Positions 44,833-53,024 of a DNA stretch of 64,000 bases are shown piece by piece (positions within the stretch are counted from its first letter, which is position 1; the number at the start of each line of letters is the position of its first letter). A program made the position numbers and the translations under genes. The notes beneath the pieces were generated by a model. The model searched no databases and was not told the origin of the DNA. It saw only the letters and a program-made list of their open reading frames with translations. Source of the stretch: Natronohydrobacter thiooxidans (lineage in GTDB: Bacteria; Pseudomonadota; Alphaproteobacteria; Rhodobacterales; Rhodobacteraceae); the NCBI RefSeq assembly GCF_001884735.1, contig NZ_MJAP01000034.1, positions 1 to 64,000 on the forward strand. Direction: 5' to 3'.

Positions 44833-44904
44833 TGACGGTGAGCCCAGGGAGGAGGAGGGGCCCACCGTCATATTCGACCCCCAGGGAGGAGGAGGGGGGA
44901 CGAA
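44833..44904 (-). ncRNA. CcsR-like sRNA unit 1 (hairpins E and F)
   Basis: Hairpin F (44873-44904, 9 bp with one A-A mismatch) begins 4 nt after the DUF1127 stop; hairpin E (44833-44870, 12 bp with one mismatch) follows 2 nt later. Loops are CTCCTCCTCCCT. Co-transcription with the DUF1127 gene followed by processing is how CcsR RNAs arise in R. sphaeroides, and the spacing here fits. Confidence 0.85.
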
Positions 44905-44908
44905 AACC

Positions 44909-45121
44909 TTATTTCTCGTATGCGGCCTCGTAAGCGAGACGCGAGATCATCGAGCGCGAGATGCCCAGATCATCCAGTTCGCGTGTGCTCAGCTGGCTCA
45001 GTTCCGCGTATGTCCGTTTGTACACCTGACGGCGTTGCCAGCCATCACGAAGCTCTGCGAAGAAGGCACTGATCAGGCCAGAGGGCCGACCGATGCTGAT
45101 GTTTTCTGCATAATGCGCCAT
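44909..45121 (-). CDS. DUF1127 small protein, CcaF1-like
   Basis: A 70-residue basic protein with a DUF1127 core at about residues 27-60 (WQRRQVYKRTYAELSQLSTR, ELDDLGISRSMI). In Rhodobacter sphaeroides the homologous gene (CcaF1) precedes the CcsR sRNAs; its protein binds RNA and affects sRNA maturation and RNA turnover. Here it precedes three CcsR-like units on the same strand. AAAGG is 9 nt before the ATG. About 210 bp of A/T-richer DNA lies upstream; I could not pick a firm promoter. In R. sphaeroides this operon is driven by RpoHI/RpoHII. Confidence 0.88.
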   Translation of the reverse strand: MAHYAENISIGRPSGLISAFFAELRDGWQRRQVYKRTYAELSQLSTRELDDLGISRSMISRLAYEAAYEK

Positions 45122-45335
45122 GTTTACGCTACCTTTGTCTCAGCGCAGGTTGCCCTGCTGTTGAGGTGAAGATAGTCGATTGCTGCGGATGCACAATGGA
45201 TATTGCTGCATTGCGGCTATGCACTAAGTGCAAGTTTCCGCTGGGGAAGCTTTATTCCGCTTATCAAATGATCAAAAAATCAGGGAAGCGCCCGGATATC
45301 GTGCAATACATGTACGCGCGTAAAATTTCGTTCAT

Positions 45336-45761
45336 CTAGAGGTTGTTTTTCAGATCCTGCGCAATCTGCATCATCTCTGACTCGGCCAGTTTCGGCGGTG
45401 TGCTGAACTGATCCGCGCCATCCCGCAGATAGGCCGCCGATGTCACGTCATGCATGTGGAACATGGGAACGACATGAGCATGGGCATGCGGCACATGGAT
45501 GCCGGTATAGAACATCGACACGCGCTCGACCGGATATAGCCGCTTCATCGCGCGCGCGATCTTCTGGGCGCAACTGGTGATGTGCGTCGCCAGATCTTCG
45601 GGCAAATCCTCGAACCAGACATGATGCGCTTTCGGGATGACCAGCGCATGGCCCTTGCGGATTGGATGGAGATCCAGAAAGGCAAGAATATGCGCATCCT
45701 CGTACAGCTTGTATGCGGGCAGATCTCCCGCCGCGATCTTGCAGAAAAGGCAGTCAGTCAT
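45336..45761 (-). CDS. HIT-family nucleotide hydrolase
   Basis: A 141-residue HIT protein with CLFCKIAAGDLPAYKLYEDA (zinc-type start), FLDLHPIRKGHALVIPKAHH and the catalytic HxHxHxx motif in VPHAHAHVVPMF. HIT hydrolases cleave adenosine phosphoramidates or dinucleotides; the exact substrate is not assignable. It is divergent from mrp, separated by 140 bp. Confidence 0.92.
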   Translation of the reverse strand: MTDCLFCKIAAGDLPAYKLYEDAHILAFLDLHPIRKGHALVIPKAHHVWFEDLPEDLATHITSCAQKIARAMKRLYPVERVSMFYTGIHVPHAHAHVVPMFHMHDVTSAAYLRDGADQFSTPPKLAESEMMQIAQDLKNNL

Positions 45762-45901
45762 GCGTGGTCTCCAGCCGCTTGCTGCACCATGTCACAGGGT
45801 CTGGGCATGGGCAATTGCGTCGCTGAGATTGCACAGACCTTGCCGCGCCCCTAAAACTGCCCATGTGCTGCATGCATGACGCCACCAACGGGAACCATAG
45901 A

Positions 45902-46972
45902 ATGACCATCACCAGAGAAGATGTCCTTGCCGCCCTTGACTGTGTGGCCCTGCCGGATGGCGGAACGCTGGTCTCGCGCGATCTGGTGCGGGCGCTGGTG
46001 GTCGAAGACAGTGCCGTGCGTTTCGTGATCGAGGCCGAAACGCCCGAGGCCGCGCAGGCGCTCGGTCCGGTCCGTCAACAGGCAGAGGCGGCGGTCTCGG
46101 CGCTCGATGGCGTGGCACGGGTCTCTGTGGCGCTGACCGCGCATGGCCCTGCCGCCAAGGCCAAGGGTCCGGCCCCGTCGCTGAAGCTGGGCCGCCATCC
46201 GACTGCGCAGCCGGACAAGCAAGCGATTCAAGGCGTGTCAAACATCATTGCCGTGGGCTCCGGCAAGGGCGGTGTGGGCAAATCCACCGTGGCCTCGAAC
46301 CTCGCCGTGGCGCTTGCGCGGCACGGGCTGCGCGTGGGCCTGCTCGATGCAGATATCTACGGCCCCAGCCAGCCGCGCATGATGGGTGTCGGGCGCCGCC
46401 CGGCCTCGCCCGATGGCAAGACCATCATCCCGCTCAAGGCGCATGGCGTCACCATGATCTCGATCGGGCTGATGCTGAAGGAAGACGAGGCCGTGATCTG
46501 GCGCGGGCCGATGCTGATGGGCGCATTACAGCAACTCTTGACCCAGGTCGAATGGGGTGTGCTGGATGTGCTGATCGTCGACATGCCGCCGGGGACGGGC
46601 GATATTCAATTGACGCTCTGCTCGAAATTCGATGTGCGCGGCGCGGTCGTGGTCTCGACCCCGCAGGATGTGGCGCTCCTTGATGCGCGCAAGGCGCTCC
46701 GGGCGTTCCAGACCTTGAAAACCCCGATCCTCGGGCTGGTCGAGAACATGTCGACCTTCATCTGCCCCAAATGCGGCCATGAAGAGCATATCTTCGGCGA
46801 AGGCGGCGTCCGGGCCGAGGCTGAAAAGCAGGGACTGACCTTTCTGGGGGAATTGCCGCTCAGCGTGGAGGTGCGCCTTGCGAGCGATGGCGGTGTGCCG
46901 GTGGCTGCGACCGACAGCCCCGTGGCCAAAGCCTATGAACGGATGGCCGGACGCCTGATCGAACTGCTTTAG
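45902..46972 (+). CDS. mrp: Mrp/ApbC-family iron-sulfur carrier ATPase
   Basis: A 356-residue P-loop NTPase of the Mrp/NBP35 family that transfers Fe-S clusters to target proteins. An N-terminal MIP18-like (DUF59) domain is followed by the deviant Walker A GSGKGGVGKST (119-129), DIYGPSQPRMMG, DMPPGTGDIQLTL and the cluster-binding CxxC in FICPKCGHEEHIFG. The start at 45902 is the ATG that opens MTITRED; upstream in-frame codons are unlikely. A dispersed repeat follows 30 bp after the stop. Confidence 0.93.
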   Translation: MTITREDVLAALDCVALPDGGTLVSRDLVRALVVEDSAVRFVIEAETPEAAQALGPVRQQAEAAVSALDGVARVSVALTAHGPAAKAKGPAPSLKLGRHPTAQPDKQAIQGVSNIIAVGSGKGGVGKSTVASNLAVALARHGLRVGLLDADIYGPSQPRMMGVGRRPASPDGKTIIPLKAHGVTMISIGLMLKEDEAVIWRGPMLMGALQQLLTQVEWGVLDVLIVDMPPGTGDIQLTLCSKFDVRGAVVVSTPQDVALLDARKALRAFQTLKTPILGLVENMSTFICPKCGHEEHIFGEGGVRAEAEKQGLTFLGELPLSVEVRLASDGGVPVAATDSPVAKAYERMAGRLIELL

Positions 46973-47001
46973 CGCCACAGCGCGCTTTCACGCCCCCCAC
47001 C

Positions 47002-47023
47002 TTCATCTTGCCGAAAAATACTC
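47002..47023 (-). repeat. Copy 3 of dispersed intergenic motif
   Basis: On the minus strand GAGTATTTTT then CGGCAAGATGAA; one base longer than copies 1 and 2. It lies 30 bp after the mrp stop. Confidence 0.6.
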
Positions 47024-47160
47024 TCACTGAGTGGCCACGGGCCGCAAGGCCCGTCCCTTCAGCAGCGCATGCGGCGCAGCCGACCCAAGCTGGTCGAAAT
47101 GCACTCTGGCTTCCGCCGCACCCTCTACCGGGATTTCATGGAACGCGCCCCGATGGACGC

Positions 47161-47177
47161 CATGGAATCTCATGGAA
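47161..47177 (+). repeat. Paired CATGGAA motif, 10-bp period
   Basis: CATGGAA TCT CATGGAA, two 7-mers one helical turn apart. A third CATGGAA lies at 47137. An inverted copy of the pair is at 47542-47558. Confidence 0.55.
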
Positions 47178-47541
47178 GCGGCCCAATCTCCGGTCACGAA
47201 CCTGTCGCGCGCGAATCACCCGACCGTGATTCGGCGTGTTTCCGGGCTCACGCAATGGTCAGGCGCGATATTCTCGATGCGAAGCCGGATCAATCAGCGC
47301 AATTTTGTTGCGAAACTGCAACGCAATCCGGGCCCGCGAGGATTTAATGGAATCTTGTGGTACTGCATGGCTTGCAGAAGTTCGGCCTATCGCGCAGCGG
47401 ATATGTCGCGCAGTTCCGCAAAAGTTCTCACCACATATAGATAAGTTCGCGGCGAGACTACATCATTCAGTCCCATATTCCGCAAGCGCGAAATTTCTCA
47501 AGCGGCGCCGGGTTCCATGTTTTCCCTTGATGACCATAAAG

Positions 47542-47558
47542 TTCCATGCCATTCCATG
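47542..47558 (-). repeat. Inverted copy of the paired CATGGAA motif
   Basis: TTCCATG CCA TTCCATG; 15 of 18 bases match the reverse complement of 47161-47178. Another TTCCATG is at 47513. It sits where the UpsM-type promoter would be expected. Confidence 0.55.
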
Positions 47559-47763
47559 TATCACGATAAGCGAGCAGCAAGGGGCACCAAGACCCCACCG
47601 AGGCAAAGAGTTTCATACAGGCAACTCGCTCATCAAAAAACAGATCCGGCGCGCTCGCGAGCAGCATCCCCCTCCCCCAAGGAGCGAGCGCCAACCGGGC
47701 ACCCAGCGATGGGACAGTCGGCGGATCGAGCAGTGGCAGCAGCTCGATCCGCCGTTTTCATTT
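47558..47763 (+). ncRNA. UpsM-like sRNA from the mraZ leader (5' end approximate)
   Basis: In Rhodobacter sphaeroides a roughly 200-nt RNA, UpsM, is made by termination within the mraZ leader. Here a strong terminator stands 47 bp before mraZ, so transcripts that begin upstream would yield the same kind of RNA. The 3' end (T-rich tract at 47754-47763) is seen directly; the 5' end is set only by analogy with the known length. Read-through would continue into the dcw genes. Confidence 0.6.
47720..47763 (+). terminator. Leader terminator upstream of mraZ
   Basis: A perfect 12-bp stem GGCGGATCGAGC / GCTCGATCCGCC with a 10-nt loop, followed by GTTTTCATTT. Its position inside the leader makes it an attenuator of dcw transcription as well as the end of the sRNA. 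Confidence 0.85.
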
Positions 47764-47809
47764 CTGCCCGACTCATACGGGCGCGACAAGAAAAAAGGAC
47801 CGCCGGGCC

Positions 47810-48322
47810 GTGGCACGCAGGTTCAGAAGCACATACCACCAGAAGGTGGATGGAAAGGGTCGCGTGTCGGTCCCGGCTTCGTTCCGCCGTGTGATCGAGG
47901 AAGGTGACCCCGACTGGTCGGCAGGGCAGCGCCCGAATTTCATCATCGTCTTCGGCCTGAAATACCAGAAGCGTCTGGATTGCTTCACCATGAATGCGAT
48001 GGAAGAGATCGACCGGCGCATCGATGCGATGGAGCCGGGAACCGACGCGCGCAGGACGCTGGAACGCATCTATCACGCCCATTCCATCGAGGCCCAGATC
48101 GACGAGGATGGCCGCATCATCCTGCCGCAGAACCTGCGCGACAAGCTGGTGCTCGTGCCCGATGAGAAAGCGCGTTTCGTGGGTCTGAATGACCATTTCC
48201 AGGTCTGGAAGAACGAGACTTACGAATCCGTCTATGGCCCCGATGACGATGATTTCGCCGAGGATCAGCCGCCCGATTATGATCCGCGCATCCTGTTTTC
48301 CAAGGCCGCACCGGAGGCATGA
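47810..48322 (+). CDS. mraZ: Transcriptional regulator MraZ
   Basis: A 170-residue AbrB-like protein with two SpoVT/AbrB repeats: [22 protein letters not shown] at the N-terminus and [20 protein letters not shown] after the middle. MraZ binds repeats upstream of its own gene and represses the dcw operon. It starts with GTG at 47810, with AAGGA 12 nt upstream. It is about 20 residues longer than E. coli MraZ, with an acidic C-terminus. It overlaps rsmH by 4 bp. Confidence 0.95.
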   Translation: MARRFRSTYHQKVDGKGRVSVPASFRRVIEEGDPDWSAGQRPNFIIVFGLKYQKRLDCFTMNAMEEIDRRIDAMEPGTDARRTLERIYHAHSIEAQIDEDGRIILPQNLRDKLVLVPDEKARFVGLNDHFQVWKNETYESVYGPDDDDFAEDQPPDYDPRILFSKAAPEA

Positions 48323-49311
48323 TGCAGGACGCGGCCCCATCTGCGCATATCCCTGTCCTGCTGCGCCCGATCCTGCACCATCTGGCCCCGATCTCGGGCA
48401 TCTGGCTTGACGGGACACTGGGCGCGGGCGGCTATGCGCGCGCGCTCCTCGATGCCGGGGCGGATCAACTGATCGGTGTCGATCAGGATCCGCTGGCGCT
48501 GGAAATGGCGCAGGGCTGGGGGGCGGCCTATGGCGACCGGTTGCGGCTGGTGCAGGGCAATTTTGCGCAGCTCGACCAGCATGCAGGCGGATTGCTCGAC
48601 GGGGTGGTGCTCGATCTCGGGGTTTCCTCGATGCAGCTTGACCGCGCCGAACGCGGCTTTTCCTTCGCCAAGGACGGCCCGCTGGACATGCGCATGTCGC
48701 AATTGGGTCTCTCCGCGCGCGATCTGGTCAATGAGGCCAGCGAAGAAACGCTGGCCGATATCCTGTTTCACTATGGCGAGGAACGCGCCGCCCGCCGCAT
48801 CGCGCGCGCGATCACCCGCGCGCGCAGCGAGACGCCCATCGACACCACGCTGCAGCTTGCCGCCATCGTCTCGGGCTGCCTGCCGCGCCCGAAACCCGGC
48901 CAGAGCCATCCCGCCACGCGCAGCTTTCAGGCGCTGCGCATCGCGGTGAATGCCGAATTTGACGCGCTTGTCGCCGGGCTGGAGGCCGCAGAGCGCGCCT
49001 TGCGCCCCGGTGGCAAACTCGCCGTGGTCAGCTTTCACTCGATGGAAGATCGCGTGGTGAAGCGCTTTCTCGCGGCGCGAGCCGGGCAGGGGGGGCGTGC
49101 CAACCGCTATGCGCCCGAAGCCCCGTCCGAGGCCCCGCGCTTCACCCTGATCGCGCGCAGCGGCGTGACGGCCGATGCCGAGGAACTGGCGCAGAACCCG
49201 CGCGCGCGTTCGGCCCGGCTGCGGATGGCACTGCGCAGCGATGCGCCTGCGGGCGCTGTCGCGCGCGACGCGCTCGGGCTTCCGGCACTGGCTCTGGATA
49301 CGGAAAGGTAA
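48319..49311 (+). CDS. rsmH: 16S rRNA (cytosine-1402-N4) methyltransferase RsmH
   Basis: A 330-residue SAM-dependent methyltransferase modifying 16S C1402. Motifs are [15 protein letters not shown], the SAM-binding [38 protein letters not shown] and [16 protein letters not shown]. The ATG overlaps the mraZ stop; a second adjacent ATG is possible. ftsL starts 6 bp after its stop. Confidence 0.96.
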   Translation: MMQDAAPSAHIPVLLRPILHHLAPISGIWLDGTLGAGGYARALLDAGADQLIGVDQDPLALEMAQGWGAAYGDRLRLVQGNFAQLDQHAGGLLDGVVLDLGVSSMQLDRAERGFSFAKDGPLDMRMSQLGLSARDLVNEASEETLADILFHYGEERAARRIARAITRARSETPIDTTLQLAAIVSGCLPRPKPGQSHPATRSFQALRIAVNAEFDALVAGLEAAERALRPGGKLAVVSFHSMEDRVVKRFLAARAGQGGRANRYAPEAPSEAPRFTLIARSGVTADAEELAQNPRARSARLRMALRSDAPAGAVARDALGLPALALDTER

Positions 49312-49317
49312 AGTGGA

Positions 49318-49698
49318 ATGAAAAGTCTGCTCTATCTCTGCACAGCCCTGGGGGTGATCGCGCTTGCGGCCTGGGCTTACCGCGAAAACCACCTGACACA
49401 GCAGGCGATGAACGAGCGCCGCGCGCTGGAGCGCGAGATCGCGCTTCTGAACGAGACCATCAGCATCCAGCGCGCCGAATGGGCCTATCTGAACCGCCCC
49501 GACCGGCTGCGCGAACTGGTGGATGTGAATTTCGAACAGTTGCGACTGGTCCCGGTCACTGGCGCGCATTTCGGCGAGATCGGCCAGATCGTCTATCCGC
49601 TGCCCGCCCCGCAGACCGAAATCTCTGATGCGATAGAGGTGTTCGGGGCTGTCGAGCATCTTTTCGCGCCCTCCGAGACCGTGGAGCAGACGCCATGA
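49318..49698 (+). CDS. ftsL: Cell division protein FtsL
   Basis: A 126-residue bitopic protein: short N-terminus, one TM helix (LLYLCTALGVIALAAWAY) and a leucine-rich periplasmic coiled coil (ERRALEREIALLNETISIQ, EWAYLNRPDRLREL). FtsL links FtsB/FtsQ with FtsW-FtsI in the divisome. Sequence conservation is low, but size, topology and dcw position are diagnostic. It overlaps ftsI by 4 bp. Confidence 0.9.
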   Translation: MKSLLYLCTALGVIALAAWAYRENHLTQQAMNERRALEREIALLNETISIQRAEWAYLNRPDRLRELVDVNFEQLRLVPVTGAHFGEIGQIVYPLPAPQTEISDAIEVFGAVEHLFAPSETVEQTP

Positions 49699-51476
49699 TC
49701 CGCACCCCCCTGCGCCCGCTGGCGCGCGTCCTCAAAGCCCGCGCCTCAGGGCAGGATCCCGATCAGATCGAACAGGAAAACCTGCGCCTGCGCCGCGAGG
49801 TTGCCCGCGACACCGCGCGCATCCGCGCCGAAGGCCGCCTATTGGCTCTGGCCCTGCTGTTTCTGTCGGCTTTCGTCGTGCTGGGCGCGCGCATGGGGCT
49901 TCTCGCGGCCACCACGCCCTTGGAACTGTCGCGCGGGGTGCTGGAAGACATCTCGGGCGCGCGCGCCGATATCGTTGACCGCCACGGGCGGGTTCTGGCC
50001 ACCAATCTGGCGACCCATGCGCTCTATGCCGAAACCCGGCGGATGGTGGATCCGGTGCGCGCCGCGCAGGAACTGGCGCGGATCTTCCCCGATATCGACG
50101 GCGCGCGCATGGCCGAGCGCTTCACCGACAAAAATCGCCGCTTCATCTGGATCCGCACGCGGCTGTCGCCCGAACAGATGCAGGCCGTCCATGATATCGG
50201 CGAGCCGGGCCTTCTGTTCGGCCCGCGCGAGATGCGTCTCTATCCCAATGGCCGCATGGCCGCGCATGTTCTGGGCGGCGCCAGTTTCGGCCAGCAAGGC
50301 GTGCGCGCCGCCGAAGTGATCGGCGTGGCCGGTGTCGAGCTTTTCTTCGAGGACCGCCTGCGCGATCTGGCGCAGGTGGACCAACCACTGCAACTCTCGC
50401 TCGATCTGACCGTGCAATCGGCTGTGACCGAAGTGCTTGAGGGCGGCAAACGCATGCTGAACGCACGCGGCGCCACGGCCGTTCTGATGGATGTGCATAC
50501 GGGCGAAGTGATCAGCCTCGTCTCGCTGCCCGATTTCGACCCCAATAACCGCCCGCCGCCGCCCACCGAGGGCGAACCGGCAGACAGCCCCCTCTTCAAC
50601 CGCGCGGTGCAGGGCTATTACGAGCTTGGCTCGGTCATGAAGACCTTTGCCGTGGCGCAAGGGCTCGACAGCGGGCGCGTGACGCCCGGCTCTATCATCG
50701 ACACGCGCGGGCCGCTGACCTTCGGGCGGTTCCGTATCCGGGATTTCCGCAACTACGGCCCGCAGCTTTCGGTCAAGGATGTGATGGTCAAATCCTCTAA
50801 TATCGGCACAGCGCGGATCATGCAGCCGATCGGGGCCACAGCGCAGCGCGAATTTCTGGATCGTTTCGGCTTCCTCGAACCCATGCCGCTGGAACTGGCC
50901 GAGGCCGCGCGCGCCCGCCCGCTCCTGCCCGCGCGCTGGTCCGAACTGTCGGTGATGACCATTTCCTACGGCCATGGCCTCTCCACCAGCCCGCTGGCGC
51001 TTGCCGCAGGCTATGCGACGCTGGTCAATGGCGGGCGCAGGGTCACGCCCACGCTCCTGCGGCAGGATCAGGTGCAGCCGGGCGAGCAGGTGATCGCCCC
51101 GCGCACATCCGATCAGATCCGGCTGATGCTGCATCAGGTGGTGCAGGAAGGCACGGCCTCTTTCGCGCGCATTCCCGGCTATCCGGTGGGCGGCAAGACC
51201 GGCTCTGCCGACAAGCCCAACCCGCGCGGGGGCGGCTACAAGAAAGATGCCGTGCTTGCGACCTTTGCCAGCGTCTTTCCCGCGCATGAGCCGCGTTTCG
51301 TGCTGGTGGTCACACTGGACGAGCCGGTGGACACGACCGGGCCAGAGCCGCGCCGGACCGCTGGCTGGACGGCTGTGCCGGTTTCCGCCGAAATCACCCG
51401 GCGCGTGGCCCCGCTGCTGGGGCTGCGCCCGGTCTCTCTGGATATTGCCAATGCCAGCTTCCAACAGGGGCATTGA
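49695..51476 (+). CDS. ftsI: Septal peptidoglycan transpeptidase FtsI (PBP3)
   Basis: A 593-residue class B penicillin-binding protein. One TM near residues 49-70, a pedestal domain (ISGARADIVDRHGRVLATNL), and a transpeptidase domain with catalytic Ser313 in SVMK (313-316), SSN (367-369) and KTG (501-503). It cross-links septal peptidoglycan with FtsW. The start overlaps ftsL; murE begins 63 bp later. Confidence 0.97.
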   Translation: MIRTPLRPLARVLKARASGQDPDQIEQENLRLRREVARDTARIRAEGRLLALALLFLSAFVVLGARMGLLAATTPLELSRGVLEDISGARADIVDRHGRVLATNLATHALYAETRRMVDPVRAAQELARIFPDIDGARMAERFTDKNRRFIWIRTRLSPEQMQAVHDIGEPGLLFGPREMRLYPNGRMAAHVLGGASFGQQGVRAAEVIGVAGVELFFEDRLRDLAQVDQPLQLSLDLTVQSAVTEVLEGGKRMLNARGATAVLMDVHTGEVISLVSLPDFDPNNRPPPPTEGEPADSPLFNRAVQGYYELGSVMKTFAVAQGLDSGRVTPGSIIDTRGPLTFGRFRIRDFRNYGPQLSVKDVMVKSSNIGTARIMQPIGATAQREFLDRFGFLEPMPLELAEAARARPLLPARWSELSVMTISYGHGLSTSPLALAAGYATLVNGGRRVTPTLLRQDQVQPGEQVIAPRTSDQIRLMLHQVVQEGTASFARIPGYPVGGKTGSADKPNPRGGGYKKDAVLATFASVFPAHEPRFVLVVTLDEPVDTTGPEPRRTAGWTAVPVSAEITRRVAPLLGLRPVSLDIANASFQQGH

Positions 51477-51539
51477 AGCGGGTTGCAGTTCCGGGGTAAC
51501 AGGCTCAGCAACTGACCTGCCCGCAAGGAGTGCCTGCGC

Positions 51540-53024
51540 GTGACCGATTTGCCCCCCCGTCCGCTCTCGGCGCTCGGCCTCAGCCCGTCACGGGGCGCGA
51601 ATGTGACTGTCACCGGCATCGCCATCGACAGCCGCCAGGTGCGCGAGGGCGCGCTTTTTGCCGCCCTTCCGGGCTCGCGCGTGCATGGGGGCGAATTCAT
51701 CCAATACGCCCTGCGCATGGGGGCGGCAGCGATCCTGACCGACCGCGAAGGGGCAGAGATCGCCTCGGAGGTGCTGACCGGCGCCTCTGCCGCGCTGGTC
51801 CTCGCCGAAGATCCGCGCGCGGCCCTTGCCGGGGCGGCGGCGCTCTGGTTCGGGGCGCAGCCTGCGACCATGGTTGCGGTGACGGGCACCAATGGCAAGA
51901 CTTCGGTGGCGAGTTTCACCCGCCAGATCTGGGCGCAACTGGGCCATGAGGCCGCCAATATCGGCACGACCGGGATCGAAGGCGCGTTTTCCGCGCCGCT
52001 GGCCCATACCACGCCCGACCAGATCACCCTGCATCGTCTGCTGGCCGAAATGGCACAGGCGGGCGTGACCCATGCCGCGATGGAAGCCTCTTCCCACGGG
52101 CTCGATCAGCGGCGGCTGGACGGGGTGCGGCTGAAAGCGGCGGCATTCACCAATCTCAGTCAGGATCATCTGGACTATCACCTGACCATGGAGGCCTATC
52201 TCGCCGCCAAGGCGCAGCTTTTCGACCGCATTCTGCCCGATGACGGCGTGGCGGTGGTGAATATGGATGACCCGGCCGGGGCCGAGATCCTCGATATCGC
52301 CGAAGATCGCGGGCAGGGGACGCTGACCATCGGGCGGGATGAAGACTGCGACCTGCGCATTCTCAACCAGCGCTATGATGCGGCGGGCCAGACCCTGCGC
52401 TTTGCCTATGATGGACGGATCTATCAGGAACATCTGCCCCTGATCGGCGGGTTTCAGGCAGAGAATGTGCTCGCAGCCGTCGGGCTGGTTCTGGCCTGCG
52501 GCGAAGAGATGCGCGAAATCGCCATGCGCCTGCCGCGCCTCGAAGGGGTGCGCGGACGCATGCAGCTTGCCGGCACCCGCGCGAATGGCGCTCCGGTTTT
52601 CGTCGATTACGCCCATACCCCCGCCGCGCTGGAAGTGGCGCTTCAGGCGCTGCGCCCGCATGTCATGGGCCGCCTGATCGTGGTCTTCGGGGCCGGGGGC
52701 GACCGGGACAAGGGCAAGCGCCCCTTGATGGGCAAAGCAGCGGCAGAACACGCCGATGTTGTATATGTGACAGACGACAACCCGAGAACCGAGGATCCTG
52801 CCCGGATCCGTGTTGAAATATTGAAAGCCTGCCCCGGTGCCAACGAGGTTGCGGACCGCGCCGAGGCGATCCTGCGCGCGGTCGATGCGCTGGGGCCGGG
52901 GGATGCGCTCCTGATCGCGGGCAAGGGGCATGAGACCGGGCAGATCGTAGGCGATACAGTCTATCCGTTTGACGATGTGGAACAGGCCTCGGTTGCCATT
53001 GCCGCGCTGGAGGCCCGCGCATGA
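51540..53024 (+). CDS. murE: UDP-MurNAc-tripeptide synthetase MurE (meso-DAP adding)
   Basis: A 494-residue Mur ligase adding the third amino acid of the stem peptide. It has the ATP-binding GTNGKTS (116-122), MEASSHGLDQRRL with the substrate SSHG motif, and the DNPR motif (TDDNPRTEDP) specific for meso-diaminopimelate. It starts with GTG at 51540; RBS AAGGAG is 11 nt upstream. It overlaps murF by 4 bp. Confidence 0.96.
   Translation: MTDLPPRPLSALGLSPSRGANVTVTGIAIDSRQVREGALFAALPGSRVHGGEFIQYALRMGAAAILTDREGAEIASEVLTGASAALVLAEDPRAALAGAAALWFGAQPATMVAVTGTNGKTSVASFTRQIWAQLGHEAANIGTTGIEGAFSAPLAHTTPDQITLHRLLAEMAQAGVTHAAMEASSHGLDQRRLDGVRLKAAAFTNLSQDHLDYHLTMEAYLAAKAQLFDRILPDDGVAVVNMDDPAGAEILDIAEDRGQGTLTIGRDEDCDLRILNQRYDAAGQTLRFAYDGRIYQEHLPLIGGFQAENVLAAVGLVLACGEEMREIAMRLPRLEGVRGRMQLAGTRANGAPVFVDYAHTPAALEVALQALRPHVMGRLIVVFGAGGDRDKGKRPLMGKAAAEHADVVYVTDDNPRTEDPARIRVEILKACPGANEVADRAEAILRAVDALGPGDALLIAGKGHETGQIVGDTVYPFDDVEQASVAIAALEARA

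Larger units (their letters stand above)
46973..47809 (+). other. Long mraZ leader region without a coding gene
   Basis: About 840 bp between mrp and mraZ, lower in G+C than its neighbours and with no convincing codon pattern in any frame. It contains, in order, a dispersed repeat (47002), an ACGGGCC/GGCCCGT hairpin (47037-47054), paired CATGGAA motifs (47161), the reverse-oriented pair TTCCATG (47542), and a strong terminator (47720-47763). The organisation matches the extended 5' leader of the R. sphaeroides dcw cluster, which yields the sRNA UpsM. Confidence 0.7.

Noticed and set aside
44603..44904. CRISPR array or simple tandem repeat
   Set aside because: The repeat is only 12-15 bp, spacing is irregular and the flanks of each copy are reverse complementary. 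These are hairpin loops, not CRISPR repeats with spacers.
44603..44904. G-quadruplex cluster on the plus strand
   Set aside because: GGGAGGAGGAGGGG could fold into G4 DNA, but the paired stems around every copy and the DUF1127 context are explained better by minus-strand hairpin RNAs.
47236..47907. 223-residue open frame in the mraZ leader
   Set aside because: It runs through the leader terminator and into mraZ in another frame, without a coding pattern.
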